A DNA stretch of 64,000 nucleotides from JAJEAO01 sp963667635 (GCA_965232015.1 OZ246946.1:1860001-1924000), one strand, 5' to 3'; positions 8,901 through 16,164 are shown, numbered from the stretch's first letter. Notes: a model not told the origin generated them from the sequence alone. Numbers and translations are program-made.

Positions 8901-10123
8901 TCCCGGACATCATGGCCTTCCGCGGTGAAACCGGGGACGACGACCAGCTCGTCCAGTGGGACACCCCGATCTCGCCTCCCGAGGCCTACGGGATCCTCGC
9001 CCGAATGTCGGAGTTCCCCGAAGCCACGGTGTACCGGATCGGGGAGAGCTACCTGGGCCAGTCCGTCTGGGCGATGGACCTGATGCCGCCGGTCGAGGCG
9101 AGCCACCTGTCGGCGCGAAAGGCCAGCCTCCTGAAGCCCACGATCATCTACACCGCCCGCCAGCACGCCAACGAGGTCTCCTCCACGTCTCACGTGTTGC
9201 GCCTCGCCGAGATGCTGCTCACCGATCCTGAAGAGAGGGCAGCCCTCGACCGGGTGAACGTGGTCATCCACCCCGTCCAGAACCCGGATGGCGCCCAGCT
9301 CGCCTGGGACATGCACCAGGTCAATCCCGAACACATCCTCCACGCCGGCTACTGGGCGTCCCTCGGCATCGACTCGACATCCGATGCCGGCCAACCCATG
9401 CCGATCTACCCCGAGGCGGAAGTGCGGCCCCGACTGTGGCGGATGTGGCTCCCCGACATCGTCCTGAACCCGCACGGTTATCCGGCGCACCAGCTCGTCC
9501 AGTTGTTCAGCGAGTTCAGCGGACTGGTCCGGGCCGGCCGCCGAACCGAGCGGAATTGGGGCTTCAACAAGGGCTGGTTCATGCCCGGATTCGATGTCGT
9601 GGACGACCCCGAGCTGCCCCGCCACAAGGACGAGGCGCTGAAGATCCGCGGCTACATCACCGACGCGATCCAGGCCAACCGTGCGGTGACGACCATGAAC
9701 CAGCGCACCTACGACCGCTACCGCCGTTACGGGATCCAGTTCGATCCCGAGTCGTTCCGCTGGGACATCCACGACGGCGTAAACATCCAGATGCCGATCA
9801 AGGGACGGCGGGCCTCGGGCGGCGGGCGCGGAGGCCGGGGCGGAGGCTTTTCCTACGACCCGAAGATCACGATCTGGTCGGGCGGCACGGAAGCGCCCGA
9901 CGAACCGGCGCGGGGAGACTGGATGAAGCTGGTGGCTTCCGCCGGTCTCTCGTGGGACCGCGCCGTCTTGCAGTACCTGCTCGACGGCGACCACCAGGTG
10001 AAGCGGAACGAGAGCGAGTTCTTCGGCGGCGTCTCGATCCGCCTGAACCGCCCACGACCTCCCGAGCCGCCGGAAGACGAAGAGGGTGACGAAGGGCCGG
10101 AGGAGGGAGCCCCCGGGCGCTGA
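5927..10123 (+). CDS. Large secreted M14-family zinc carboxypeptidase-like protein
   Basis: This 1398-residue protein has a signal-like N-terminus (about residues 1-30). The ATG at 5927 is favoured over one at 5897 because AAGGAAGGG lies at good spacing. An M14 peptidase domain sits near the C-terminus. RQHANE supplies His1080 and Glu1083, and LNPHGYPAH supplies His1183, the three zinc ligands of carboxypeptidase A-type enzymes; NPDG and NQRTYDRYRRYG segments flank the pocket. The N-terminal third holds two copies of a domain that opens with a DxNxDxxxDR acidic loop (residues 50-59 and 293-302), resembling calcium-binding thrombospondin-3 or dockerin loops. A long linker region of unknown fold separates them from the peptidase. 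A proline-rich acidic tail ends the protein. It probably acts outside the cytoplasm on peptides or cell-wall material. Confidence 0.8.
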   Translation: MSGTPSLRARMGEALVLGFGLNLVAAMAAGQTDARLSLASLYAPGAAIEDTNDDGLADRVRARIVLAEDASGAEVAAAAEIAARLGLETLAMDLPLGGESGFAIAIGSGALESLGTEGGASPAAGHGVVQVLDGDAPVVAVVGGDDAGLAAAAAWLASRAPRIFRVRGATLEELEAAVAESVGQDATGIRTVRIEVEAAADSLTAAEVRVETADAEAAARAAAAVEAAGEDLRFDSLATLVVSAAHAGGAEQATLENTPPAIEPGPVPGRPGSGGKDDLGLSVLYEPDGLLGDSNGDRIPDRLDSRLVVTDETPRAALSLAARLGLESAGLDFPVAATPDSLGDLESAPTLILTGTADANPLLEDLDLPALAPGEGYVGVVPDAFGGNPALAVTGGDVAGLERALEQAALGLPHLDAGARAKDHPTVTGVEDAMWRFLSLRTPAGQAAAAAYRLERISAEIRHLDIESSRILVSLKDPAPGLDGFLTDHAADLGLGEVAIELDDRNVENAAVLHEEEFTVPSEVEAFRNLVANRVLPAVDHGDGVRIRALLSEPPEIREQLRDEVSAQLANRGAPNPDVRILSAYRQGYSWIEEVILPRLVELRERGSATTRLRLLFRRHRPPPEWPQQAMHTPLRFQHAMFPADEILAEALSLDLGDVGYELREEEDAPAYQVVAEDASGNVILNEVFEGRMVTRPFLDRYPDYELIQVPTGGLLAEVNGEAVVDERIATDAESFWDHYQADTLARMYDYVMELHEGKPRGPADAPYFGELRVDLSLSEPERLLGLEQEIESTHDALHEDIYFVTHTFWRLIGRNSMGTELTYPGRVIPWMHPKQDGTPGTARIRFTGFRTSRPAVVVDYVAADGRTGSVRRNLSRVEVERPRALSLGVRAGAAGVEHLRLRVKVDTDDDEHAAYVERHGEDQADARILSAEQATRVVELLGDLREAGLYREELAFAGLGRLDLAAGWTWDDDPDSRRTASLPANGDPPPFPDIMAFRGETGDDDQLVQWDTPISPPEAYGILARMSEFPEATVYRIGESYLGQSVWAMDLMPPVEASHLSARKASLLKPTIIYTARQHANEVSSTSHVLRLAEMLLTDPEERAALDRVNVVIHPVQNPDGAQLAWDMHQVNPEHILHAGYWASLGIDSTSDAGQPMPIYPEAEVRPRLWRMWLPDIVLNPHGYPAHQLVQLFSEFSGLVRAGRRTERNWGFNKGWFMPGFDVVDDPELPRHKDEALKIRGYITDAIQANRAVTTMNQRTYDRYRRYGIQFDPESFRWDIHDGVNIQMPIKGRRASGGGRGGRGGGFSYDPKITIWSGGTEAPDEPARGDWMKLVASAGLSWDRAVLQYLLDGDHQVKRNESEFFGGVSIRLNRPRPPEPPEDEEGDEGPEEGAPGR

Positions 10124-10175
10124 GCGCCACCGGGGCCGGCCACGGTTCCGCCGCGGCGGCGGCTCCGGTCCTCCG

Positions 10176-10505
10176 TCAGGGAGACGACGGGCTCGGTTCG
10201 GTTCCGTCCCCCGTCAGTCGGAGGGCGGCCTCGATCCGGGAAACCCGCTCTCCGAGCTCACGGAGACCTTGCCGAAGGGAGTGAATCTCCTCCCGGATGG
10301 CGCGCCGTTCGGCCCGGGCGGCTTCCAGCCCGGCGCGCAGATCCTCGCGAAGGGACTGCTGTCCGACGCGCAGATCCTCGCGAAGGGACTGCTGTCCGAC
10401 GCGCAGATCCTCGCGAATGGCCTGCTGTCCGCCGCTCACGAAGACGGCCACGCTGATGATGAGGGCGGCGCCGACGCCGATGACGGTCATGAGCTCTCTG
10501 GTCAT
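10176..10505 (-). CDS. Small membrane-anchored coiled-coil protein
   Basis: The protein has 109 residues. It has one N-terminal membrane helix (about 6-24) and then a continuous charged helix. That helix contains three 11-residue repeats of the type GQQSLREDLRV (hendecads, as in right-handed or stalk-like coiled coils), followed by heptad-like sequence to about residue 98. The ATG at 10505 is preceded by GGTGGA at 9-nt spacing. Such proteins often act as tethers or spacers at the membrane. It lies 279 bp downstream of the split Hsp70-like gene in the same direction, so it could belong to that module. No catalytic motif is visible and I do not recognise a named family. Confidence 0.6.
   Translation of the reverse strand: MTRELMTVIGVGAALIISVAVFVSGGQQAIREDLRVGQQSLREDLRVGQQSLREDLRAGLEAARAERRAIREEIHSLRQGLRELGERVSRIEAALRLTGDGTEPSPSSP
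10335..10433. repeat. 33-bp tandem repeat, three copies
   Basis: Copies at 10335-10367 and 10368-10400 are identical; the third at 10401-10433 differs at a few positions. Because the unit is 33 bp it stays in frame and encodes one 11-residue hendecad per copy in the small coiled-coil protein. Copy-number change would lengthen or shorten the stalk in 11-residue steps. Confidence 0.9.
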
Positions 10506-10784
10506 GAGGATGAATCCACCGATTGCCGAACGAAAGACACCAAGGTTCTTCCCAGCCGCCCGGCGAACCGGGATCGGATCCCGGCGAATCGCCGCCAGCA
10601 GTCGCGCGCCCCCGTCCGCGTCACCGGACGGTTCGGGACTCGGGAGCGCACACACGCGGCCCCACCCGACAGATGGTGGAGCCGACCGTTGCTCTCCCGA
10701 AGCACTCCGCCACTCTACCCCAGCGTCCCCTTGACCACCGCCCACGAACGACCGGGGCCACGCTCGGCCCGAAGGGCCACCGCC

Positions 10785-11789
10785 TCAGACCTGATCCTTG
10801 TCCACGAAGGGCCGCCTCCTGGGGTGTGTCGCCTCGACCGGTCGGTCGGGAGTCTCGTGCGGCAACCGGATCCTGCCCAGGTTGAGAGCACGAAAGCTGA
10901 GCCCGAAGGCGACGGCCAGCCGGTGCGCCCTTCGCCGGAGAGCTTCGTACCGATTCGACAGCGGGGGAATCACGCCCAGGGGAGGCAGCCCAGCACGGAA
11001 GAATTGTGCGCGCAAAGCTTCCAAGACGCCACGGAGTGCCTTCCGGTAGTGGGACGACTTGCTGCCGCCCCCCATGAGCAACACCGGGAATTCCTTTCCC
11101 TCGTAGCGCTGGTTCCACATCCAGTCCTTGAAATCGAACGTCTGCTTTAGAACGTAGCCGACGACACCCCGTCGGAGTTCATCAGCGAACTCGTTCCTGA
11201 TGCTGGCCAGCGCATCGGAATCGAGGAGCCTCGTAGGGAGATCGAGATCGCCCGCTTCCGGATCCAGGGGGTCGCGCCGCCGCCTCAGTCGTGATGCCTC
11301 ACGGGGATTCCGTTGAGCCAATGCGTCGAGGAGCCTCTCGTTCCACGCCGTGGTCCCGAGTGGAGCGACCCGCGCCGCCATGAGCCTCCAGTCATCCTCA
11401 TCCCCGTCCTTCCAAATTCGAACCACGCCCGCATCCACGGTCGTGGCGCCGATGTCCAGCAGGATATGAAGTCCATTCCGGCGCGAAGTCCCCCGTGCGT
11501 AGGCCTGAGCTCCGGCAACGTTCTCCGGAAACGCTTCTACGGGGCACTCCTCGAGATGGTCCGGACCATCCTGCGCCTCGCGCAGCGCGGTCTGCGCCCG
11601 TTCCACAGTTACGTTCTCCTCCAGGGATAACACCCAGGCCGCGCGACCCCAGACGACGGAATCGACGTCGAAGAACAGTCTCCTACCCGACATCCCCCGA
11701 GGGAAAGCCGATGTTCATCTCCCACCGCAGGCTGCGAAACGGGCGGAAGATGCGAGACTCCGCGAGAAGTAGCCCTTCGCGTGCCTGAC
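10785..11789 (-). pseudogene. Hsp70/actin-like ATPase gene, 3' fragment (IS-split, frameshifted)
   Basis: This is the C-terminal two thirds of an ATPase of the Hsp70/actin/sugar-kinase fold. LLDIGATTVDAGVVRIW is the phosphate-2 motif and PVLLMGGGSKSSHYRKAL the adenosine motif; MNIGFPS just before the break is the conserved strand found between phosphate-1 and phosphate-2 in these proteins. Removing the IS element and one target-site copy rejoins this piece to the 5' fragment at 13188-13551. The join leaves one extra base, which is explained by a G5 run (C5 at 11694-11698 on the + strand): deleting one G links FPSG to the downstream frame. The restored protein would be about 458 residues. As it stands the gene cannot make an intact ATPase. 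The frameshift could be real decay or a base-call error. Confidence 0.8.
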
Positions 11790-11798
11790 GCAGCACCA
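11790..11798. repeat. 9-bp target-site duplication, left copy
   Basis: GCAGCACCA immediately precedes the left inverted repeat and recurs at 13179-13187 directly after the right inverted repeat. A 9-bp direct duplication fits IS256-family insertion (usually 8-9 bp). Confidence 0.9.
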
Positions 11799-13178
11799 GA
11801 GCTATGCGCGAAAGTGGGTGACGGAGGAGGGGGTGGCGTATCGTGGGAGTAACGAGCTTCCACATCTCCAAGGAGGAGTGATACGCCATGAGAGAGAGTA
11901 CTTGGGTCGAGCCGCCCTCACCACAGGGAGCCCGGGATGTTCTGACGGATATCTTGCGGCGGGGTGCGCAGAAGTTGCTGCGGCAGGCCGTGGAGGCGGA
12001 GTTGGAGGCCCTCCTGCAGGCCCACGCGCACCGTCGGCTCGAGACGGGTCAGCAGCGGGTGGTCCGTCACGGGCATGGCCCGGAGCGGGAGATCCTGTCG
12101 GGGATCGGGCCGATGAAGGTTCGTCGGCCGAAGGCTCGGGACCGAGGGGCGACGGAGGGGGACCGGATCAGGTTCACCTCGGCGATCCTGCCGCGGTTTG
12201 CGCGGAGGACGAAGTCGCTGGACGCGGTGCTGCCGACGCTGTATCTGCGGGGCGTCTCGACGGGAGACTTCGGGGAGGCGCTGTCGGCGCTGGTCGGGCC
12301 GGAGGCGTCGGGGCTGGGTCCGGGAGTGATCGGGCGGCTGAAGGCGGAGTGGGCGAAGGATCACGATCGCTGGCAAAGGCGGGATCTCTCGACCCGGGAG
12401 TATGTCTATGTGTGGGCGGACGGGATCTATCTGCGGTGCCGGATGGAGGAGGACCGTCAGTGCGTCCTCGTTGTCTTGGGGGCGACGGCGTCGGGACGGA
12501 AGGAGCTGCTGGGGTTCCAGACGGGTTTCCGGGAGAGCGGGCAGAGTTGGCGGGAGCTGCTGGAGGATCTGAGAGGGCGGGGCCTTCGGGCGCCACCTCG
12601 ACTGGCGGTCGGGGACGGGGCGCTGGGGTTCTGGAAGGCACTGGAGAGGGTGTTCCCGGGGACGGCTCACCAGCGTTGCTGGGTGCACAAGACGGCGAAC
12701 GTGTTGAATGCTCTGCCGAAGTCGAGGCAGAAGAATGCGAAGCTGGATCTGCGCCAGATCTGGATGGCGTCGGATCGGCGGGAGGCGGAGCGAGCGCTGA
12801 GGACGTTCTCGGCGAAGTATCGGGCGAAGTATCCGAAGGCGGTGCGGTGCCTGGAGAAGGATCGAGAGGCGCTGCTGGCGTTCTACGACTTCCCGGCGGA
12901 GCACTGGGGGCACATCAGGACGACGAACCCGATCGAGAGCGTGTTCGCGACGGTGAGGCACCGGACGGTGAGGAGCAAGGGTTGCCTGTCGCACCGGACG
13001 GCGTTGACAATGGTGTTCAAGCTCGTGATGGCGGCCAGCGAGAGTTGGCGTCGGCTGAACGGGAGCCCGAAGTTGCCCTTGGTCTTCAAGGGCGTCAAGT
13101 TCAAGGACGGCCAGCAGGCCGAGACCGCAATCCACGCCGCCGCCTGATCATGCCGTCACCCACTTTCGGCCATAGCTC
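11799..13178 (+). mobile_element. Complete IS256-family insertion sequence (1380 bp)
   Basis: Terminal inverted repeats of 26 bp (11799-11824 and 13153-13178) match except for two central bases; the shared inner part is CGAAAGTGGGTGACGG. A 9-bp GCAGCACCA duplication flanks the element on both sides. It carries a single uninterrupted transposase gene. The perfect target duplication and intact reading frame imply a recent insertion, here into the coding sequence of an Hsp70-like ATPase. Confidence 0.95.
11888..13147 (+). CDS. IS256-family transposase
   Basis: This 419-residue mutator-type DDE transposase has normal length for IS256. The catalytic triad is visible as VWADGIYL (Asp178), AVGDGALGFW (Asp243) and NPIESVFATVRHRT (Glu350). 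The HQRCWVHK C/H motif lies at 261-268 between the second Asp and the Glu, as expected. An AAGGAGGAG ribosome-binding site precedes the ATG. Residues 1-110 form the DNA-binding region that recognises the inverted repeats. No frameshift or stop is seen, so the element should be autonomous. A degenerate relative of this gene lies at 42636-42860. Confidence 0.97.
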   Translation: MRESTWVEPPSPQGARDVLTDILRRGAQKLLRQAVEAELEALLQAHAHRRLETGQQRVVRHGHGPEREILSGIGPMKVRRPKARDRGATEGDRIRFTSAILPRFARRTKSLDAVLPTLYLRGVSTGDFGEALSALVGPEASGLGPGVIGRLKAEWAKDHDRWQRRDLSTREYVYVWADGIYLRCRMEEDRQCVLVVLGATASGRKELLGFQTGFRESGQSWRELLEDLRGRGLRAPPRLAVGDGALGFWKALERVFPGTAHQRCWVHKTANVLNALPKSRQKNAKLDLRQIWMASDRREAERALRTFSAKYRAKYPKAVRCLEKDREALLAFYDFPAEHWGHIRTTNPIESVFATVRHRTVRSKGCLSHRTALTMVFKLVMAASESWRRLNGSPKLPLVFKGVKFKDGQQAETAIHAAA

Positions 13179-13187
13179 GCAGCACCA
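13179..13187. repeat. 9-bp target-site duplication, right copy
   Basis: GCAGCACCA follows the right inverted repeat and matches 11790-11798 exactly. It marks the original insertion site within the Hsp70-like gene. Confidence 0.9.
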
Positions 13188-13551
13188 TGCCGAGGAACGC
13201 AGCGGCCCAAACCTCCGTTCGGGTCCGCTCACGCGACTGCGTATCGCCGGCGGCGAGCAGCGGCCGCTTCAGATCCTCCGACCACTTGCCGGGGAGCAGG
13301 AGAAAACTCCCGCTGGGCCGACAGATCATCCCGGCCGACCACAGCCAACGAGAGCTTCCCGAACGCGTACGCGGGATCGGAAACACCGGAGAGCGCGGCA
13401 GATCGGGCGCCCGCATCACGACCTTGGTGCAGGAGGTCCCGAAATCCAACCCGACGATGATGTCGCACTCGGCCGGATAGCTGCCCGGTCGGGAGTAATC
13501 GAGCCGGTCTCGACGAAGCCGTGGACCCCGCGAGGCGGAAAACGTCCTCAC
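13188..13551 (-). pseudogene. Hsp70/actin-like ATPase gene, 5' fragment
   Basis: About 121 residues remain before the IS insertion. DIIVGLDFGTSCTKVVM is the phosphate-1 loop of Hsp70/actin-fold ATPases, where ATP phosphates and metal are held. The frame continues through AAAFLGMVLR and then, across the excised IS, into QAREGLLLAES of the 3' fragment, which confirms the two halves were one gene. The GTG start overlaps the TGA of the upstream partner gene by 4 nt (13548-13551), so the two were translationally coupled. Compared with DnaK the restored protein (about 458 residues) is short and would consist of the nucleotide-binding domain alone, without a substrate-binding domain. Confidence 0.8.
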
Positions 13552-14189
13552 GCTGACCTTCCCACATCCGGGGGTTCGACCCTCACCAGCCCCAACGCCA
13601 CGTCGGCCGACTCTGACGACCCGCCGCGGCGCAGATCGAGAGCGCGGCGACGCCGGTGTTTCAGGCGCGCGAGCTCCTTCCGGACCTTGGCTTCGGTGGC
13701 TCTCGCGAGATTCTCGCGACCCCTTTCGCGATGGCGACGGGCGACCGAGCGCGCTTGATCCCTGGCTCTCGTCCCGGCGCGCTCGATGGCCTCCAACTGG
13801 GCCTGGACCCGGTGTTCGAGGCGCTCCTCGAGATCGAGCCCGACTTCATCGGCGCGGGCTGCGAGAACGAAGAAGAGGTCGTCCGCCACCGTCGCGGCTT
13901 CGTCCAGGTCCACCGCGCCTCTCCAGCCGTGCCAGTCCTCACCGGCGCTCGTGGCCCGGTCCGCCAGGCGCCGCGCGTCAGCCCATGTGAGCCGCTCTCC
14001 CCCTCCGAGACGCTCCGCGCCGTGGAAGAGGCGCACTTCGCGGGAGGCGTCAGCGAATTGCTCGAGACGGATCGCGAGTACGTAGCGTCCGGGCCCGATC
14101 CAGTCCTCCTGCGTGAGCCGGACGGGTGCCGCCACGTAGAGCTCACCCCGCTCCTGCCGCTCGCGAAGGCGCGCCGCGACGGCGCCCAA
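13548..14189 (-). CDS. Uncharacterised partner of the Hsp70-like ATPase
   Basis: The gene gives 213 residues from a TTG; no ATG or GTG exists between it and the upstream in-frame stop, and a CTG at 14204 is an alternative. The N-terminal half has mixed strands (YVLAIRLEQFADASREVRLF). The second half is strongly charged and helical, with Arg/Glu/Ala-rich sequence likely to form a coiled coil (about residues 115-185). There is no signal peptide or membrane helix. It overlaps the Hsp70-like gene by 4 nt and ends in a tail rich in Ser, Val and Arg. I do not recognise a family. The coupling suggests a partner or regulator of the ATPase, and since that gene is broken this protein may now lack its function. 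Confidence 0.6.
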   Translation of the reverse strand: MGAVAARLRERQERGELYVAAPVRLTQEDWIGPGRYVLAIRLEQFADASREVRLFHGAERLGGGERLTWADARRLADRATSAGEDWHGWRGAVDLDEAATVADDLFFVLAARADEVGLDLEERLEHRVQAQLEAIERAGTRARDQARSVARRHRERGRENLARATEAKVRKELARLKHRRRRALDLRRGGSSESADVALGLVRVEPPDVGRSA

Positions 14190-14271
14190 ACCCGACCGAG
14201 GCAGTGGATGGGAGGCCTCCTGCCGCTCCGGCGCTTCCCGATCTCCGGGCCGATCGCCCCGACCCCGGAAG

Positions 14272-14307
14272 GGTCACGCTTTCGACGGCTGGAGGTCACG
14301 TTTTCGA
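14272..14307. promoter_or_regulatory. Operator-like direct repeat upstream of the Hsp70-like module
   Basis: GGTCACGYTTTCGA occurs twice, at 14272-14285 and 14294-14307, with starts 22 bp apart (about two helical turns) on the same face of the DNA. It lies roughly 85-120 bp upstream of the TTG start of the partner gene, inside a 363-bp interval (14190-14552) that otherwise shows no gene. The arrangement is typical of a dimeric regulator or cooperative activator site; the regulator is unknown. Confidence 0.5.
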
Positions 14308-14552
14308 TGGCCATCGGGCGTGGCGGCGACCGGAAGGTCGCGCTAGACTGCGGATGTCTTCCTTCCGTCTTTCGGCCCGGGCGCGGCGCCGACGCACCGC
14401 GCCCTGCGGCAATCCGGTTCCTGATGGCGTCCCAACCCGTCCCGGCTTCAGCTTCCTCTCCCCGGCGCAGGCCACTCCGTGCTGCCGCCCGAACCCGTCC
14501 GCGTGAGCAGCGCGAGTCGCGCCAGCAGTTCGCGGATCTTCGGGGCGTCGTT

Positions 14553-14861
14553 ATGCGCGTCCGGGTCCAGGGGGGAGCGACGCGGGAGCGGGTCGCCCTC
14601 TACCGGGACGGCACCCTGAGGGCGTGGGTTCAGGTGGAAGCGCAGCAGGGTCGCGACAACCTGCGCCTGCAGTGGCTGCTCGGCCGACTCACCGGGACGC
14701 CAGCGGGCCGGATCGAGATCCTGACCGGCAGCCGCACTCCGTGGAAGCTGGTGCGGATCCCCGGCATCTCCCGTCGCCAGCTCGCGAGCCGCATCCCGAA
14801 GCGGCGCGGCGGCTACCGATTCGCCGATCGTCCCCGGCGGGCGGCTCGTCGGCCGGACTGA
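14553..14861 (+). CDS. DUF167/YggU-family protein
   Basis: The protein has 102 residues. MRVRVQGGATRERVALYRDGTL, the NLRLQWLLGRLTG helix and the RIEILTGSRTPWKLVRIPG end match the DUF167 fold (YggU), whose members are 95-105 residues and bind nucleic acid or unknown ligands; the biochemical role is not established in the family. The ATG at 14553 gives the normal length; an in-frame ATG at 14424 would add 43 low-complexity residues. Its stop is one base from the convergent djlA stop. The QGRDNLRL segment replaces the usual DGKAN motif, so it is a divergent member. Confidence 0.65.
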   Translation: MRVRVQGGATRERVALYRDGTLRAWVQVEAQQGRDNLRLQWLLGRLTGTPAGRIEILTGSRTPWKLVRIPGISRRQLASRIPKRRGGYRFADRPRRAARRPD

Positions 14862-14862
14862 G

Positions 14863-15678
14863 TCAGGCCGCGCGGCGACGCGCGTTTCGGATGGTCTGGT
14901 GGGCCTTCTGGATGTCCTGAGTCCGACGAGTGGCCTCGTCCTTCATCTCTTCCGGAAGCCCCTGAGCCGCAAGTCGATCGGGGTGGTGCTGGCGCATCAG
15001 TCGGCGGTACGCGGTGCGCAGCTCGTCGTCCGTAGCGTCGCGGGGCACGCCGATCACCGCGTAGGCCTCCTCGAGTTTCTCGTCCGGAGAACGGCGACGG
15101 GGCTCGAACGCGGCGGCGGCGACTCGCTCCATCTGGGCCATTTCAGCCGCCGAGAAACCGAGGGAGCGCCCGACATGATCGAGGATCGCCCGCTCCGCCG
15201 GGTGAATCGTTCCGTCGGCCCACGCCGCCTTCCACTGGAGCTCCACGAAGCTGCGCAGGAGGTTCCGGCGCCTTCCGGCCACATGGGCGAGCTGGGTGAG
15301 CGCGCCCTGGAGGTCGAACCGGGGGGACTTGCCCTCGTTGAACAGCCGGATGGCGAGATCCCGCTCGTGCGCGCCCATCGCGAGGCCGTCAATGACCTCA
15401 CGGGCGAGCCGGGCTTCTTCCTCGCTGACGCGGCCGTCGGCCTTCGCGATGTGGCCCATGACCCCGAACGTGGCCACAAAGAACGCCAGGCGCCGCTCCT
15501 CGAGCGGATCGCGGCGCGGAGGCGGCGGGGGCATGCGCCCGGATCGGGGCGCGGCGTGAGTCTCGGTCCGGGGGGCCGCTCCCAGGTTCGAGCCGATGGC
15601 GGCGCCGAGCATCGCCCCGAGCGGGCCACCGAGACTCCAGCCGAGGGCTCCGCCGATGATCGTCCCCCAGATGCCCAT
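14863..15678 (-). CDS. djlA: DjlA-type co-chaperone (TerB + J domain)
   Basis: The protein has 271 residues. A glycine-zipper membrane segment (about 5-33, GGALGWSLGGPLGAMLG) matches the dimerising transmembrane helix of DjlA. A TerB-like helical domain spans about 60-190, with two KADGRVSEEE/WADGTIHPAE acidic turns. A C-terminal J domain (about 203-271) carries the HPD motif at 232-234 that stimulates Hsp70 ATPase activity. It is therefore a membrane-tethered Hsp70 co-chaperone facing the cytoplasm. It sits beside the disrupted Hsp70-like ATPase module with a YggU-type gene between. Whether it serves that ATPase or the housekeeping DnaK cannot be told from sequence. Confidence 0.93.
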   Translation of the reverse strand: MGIWGTIIGGALGWSLGGPLGAMLGAAIGSNLGAAPRTETHAAPRSGRMPPPPPRRDPLEERRLAFFVATFGVMGHIAKADGRVSEEEARLAREVIDGLAMGAHERDLAIRLFNEGKSPRFDLQGALTQLAHVAGRRRNLLRSFVELQWKAAWADGTIHPAERAILDHVGRSLGFSAAEMAQMERVAAAAFEPRRRSPDEKLEEAYAVIGVPRDATDDELRTAYRRLMRQHHPDRLAAQGLPEEMKDEATRRTQDIQKAHQTIRNARRRAA

Positions 15679-15702
15679 GCTGGCAGCCTACCCTATGAAA
15701 TG

Positions 15703-15731
15703 CGGGACCCCACCGGTTCTCCCGACCGAGG
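15703..15731 (+). repeat. Dispersed intergenic repeat, divergent copy
   Basis: CACCGGTTCTCCCGACCGAGG preceded by CGGGACCC resembles the core of the repeat seen at 41284-41327 (CCGGTTCTCCCG plus a G-rich tail). It lies between djlA and the sulfite dehydrogenase cytochrome. It is the most degenerate copy, so membership is tentative. Confidence 0.4.
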
Positions 15732-15763
15732 CAAATCTGGGGGCGTGGCTTCCCTGCCTGGCG

Positions 15764-16159
15764 CTAGCGGCCGGAACCGGATCCTCTCGACCAGTCCACC
15801 GGGTTCGGCGGATACAACGGTTCTCCCCACGGCCAGTCCGGAGCGACGGCGGATTCCTCCTCGTCGCCTCCGTCGCCGCCCGGTCCCTGGACCGTCTCCA
15901 GGTAGTCGAGCACCAGGCCGCGCGTCTCGTCATCGAGGGGCTCCATCCCCATGCCCACCATCACCTCGAGGAGCTCTTCCCATTCGCTCCGCTCGAATTT
16001 GGCTGAAGTGATGTAGCTGTCGTCGTGGCAGGCGAGGCAGTTGTTCCGCACGACTTCGACATTCTCGCCGTCCTTCAGATTGTCCGCCGCCGGCTGCGCG
16101 ACGCCCGCCAACGGGACGGCAGCCACCAGCAGGAAGGCCAGGAATACGGGTCTTGTCAT
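15764..16159 (-). CDS. Sulfite dehydrogenase cytochrome c subunit (SorB-like)
   Basis: The protein has 131 residues with a cleavable signal (about 1-22, ending VAQPA) and one CLACH haem c site, so it is a periplasmic monohaem cytochrome. The DDSYITSAKFERSEWEELLEVMVGMGM segment, with its distal methionine, is typical of the small cytochrome subunits paired with SorA-type sulfite dehydrogenases and passes electrons to the respiratory chain. The ATG lies 5 nt after the stop of the molybdenum subunit gene, so the two are one transcript. The C-terminal 40 residues are acidic and then Pro/Trp-rich, an extension beyond the minimal fold. Confidence 0.85.
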   Translation of the reverse strand: MTRPVFLAFLLVAAVPLAGVAQPAADNLKDGENVEVVRNNCLACHDDSYITSAKFERSEWEELLEVMVGMGMEPLDDETRGLVLDYLETVQGPGGDGGDEEESAVAPDWPWGEPLYPPNPVDWSRGSGSGR

Positions 16160-16164
16160 TTCGT

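Noticed and set aside
5900..9994. 1364-codon open frame antisense to the M14 gene
   Set aside because: Its composition is Arg/Gly/Val-rich with no domain, and it mirrors the codon structure of the real gene; long antisense frames are common in GC-rich DNA.
10148..10159. CCGCCGCGGCGG palindrome between convergent genes as a terminator
   Set aside because: A 12-bp GC palindrome without a loop or U-run is not distinguishable from background at this GC content.
11918..13135. 405-codon frame antisense to the transposase
   Set aside because: It lies within the IS and shows no protein features; the sense frame has a complete DDE triad.
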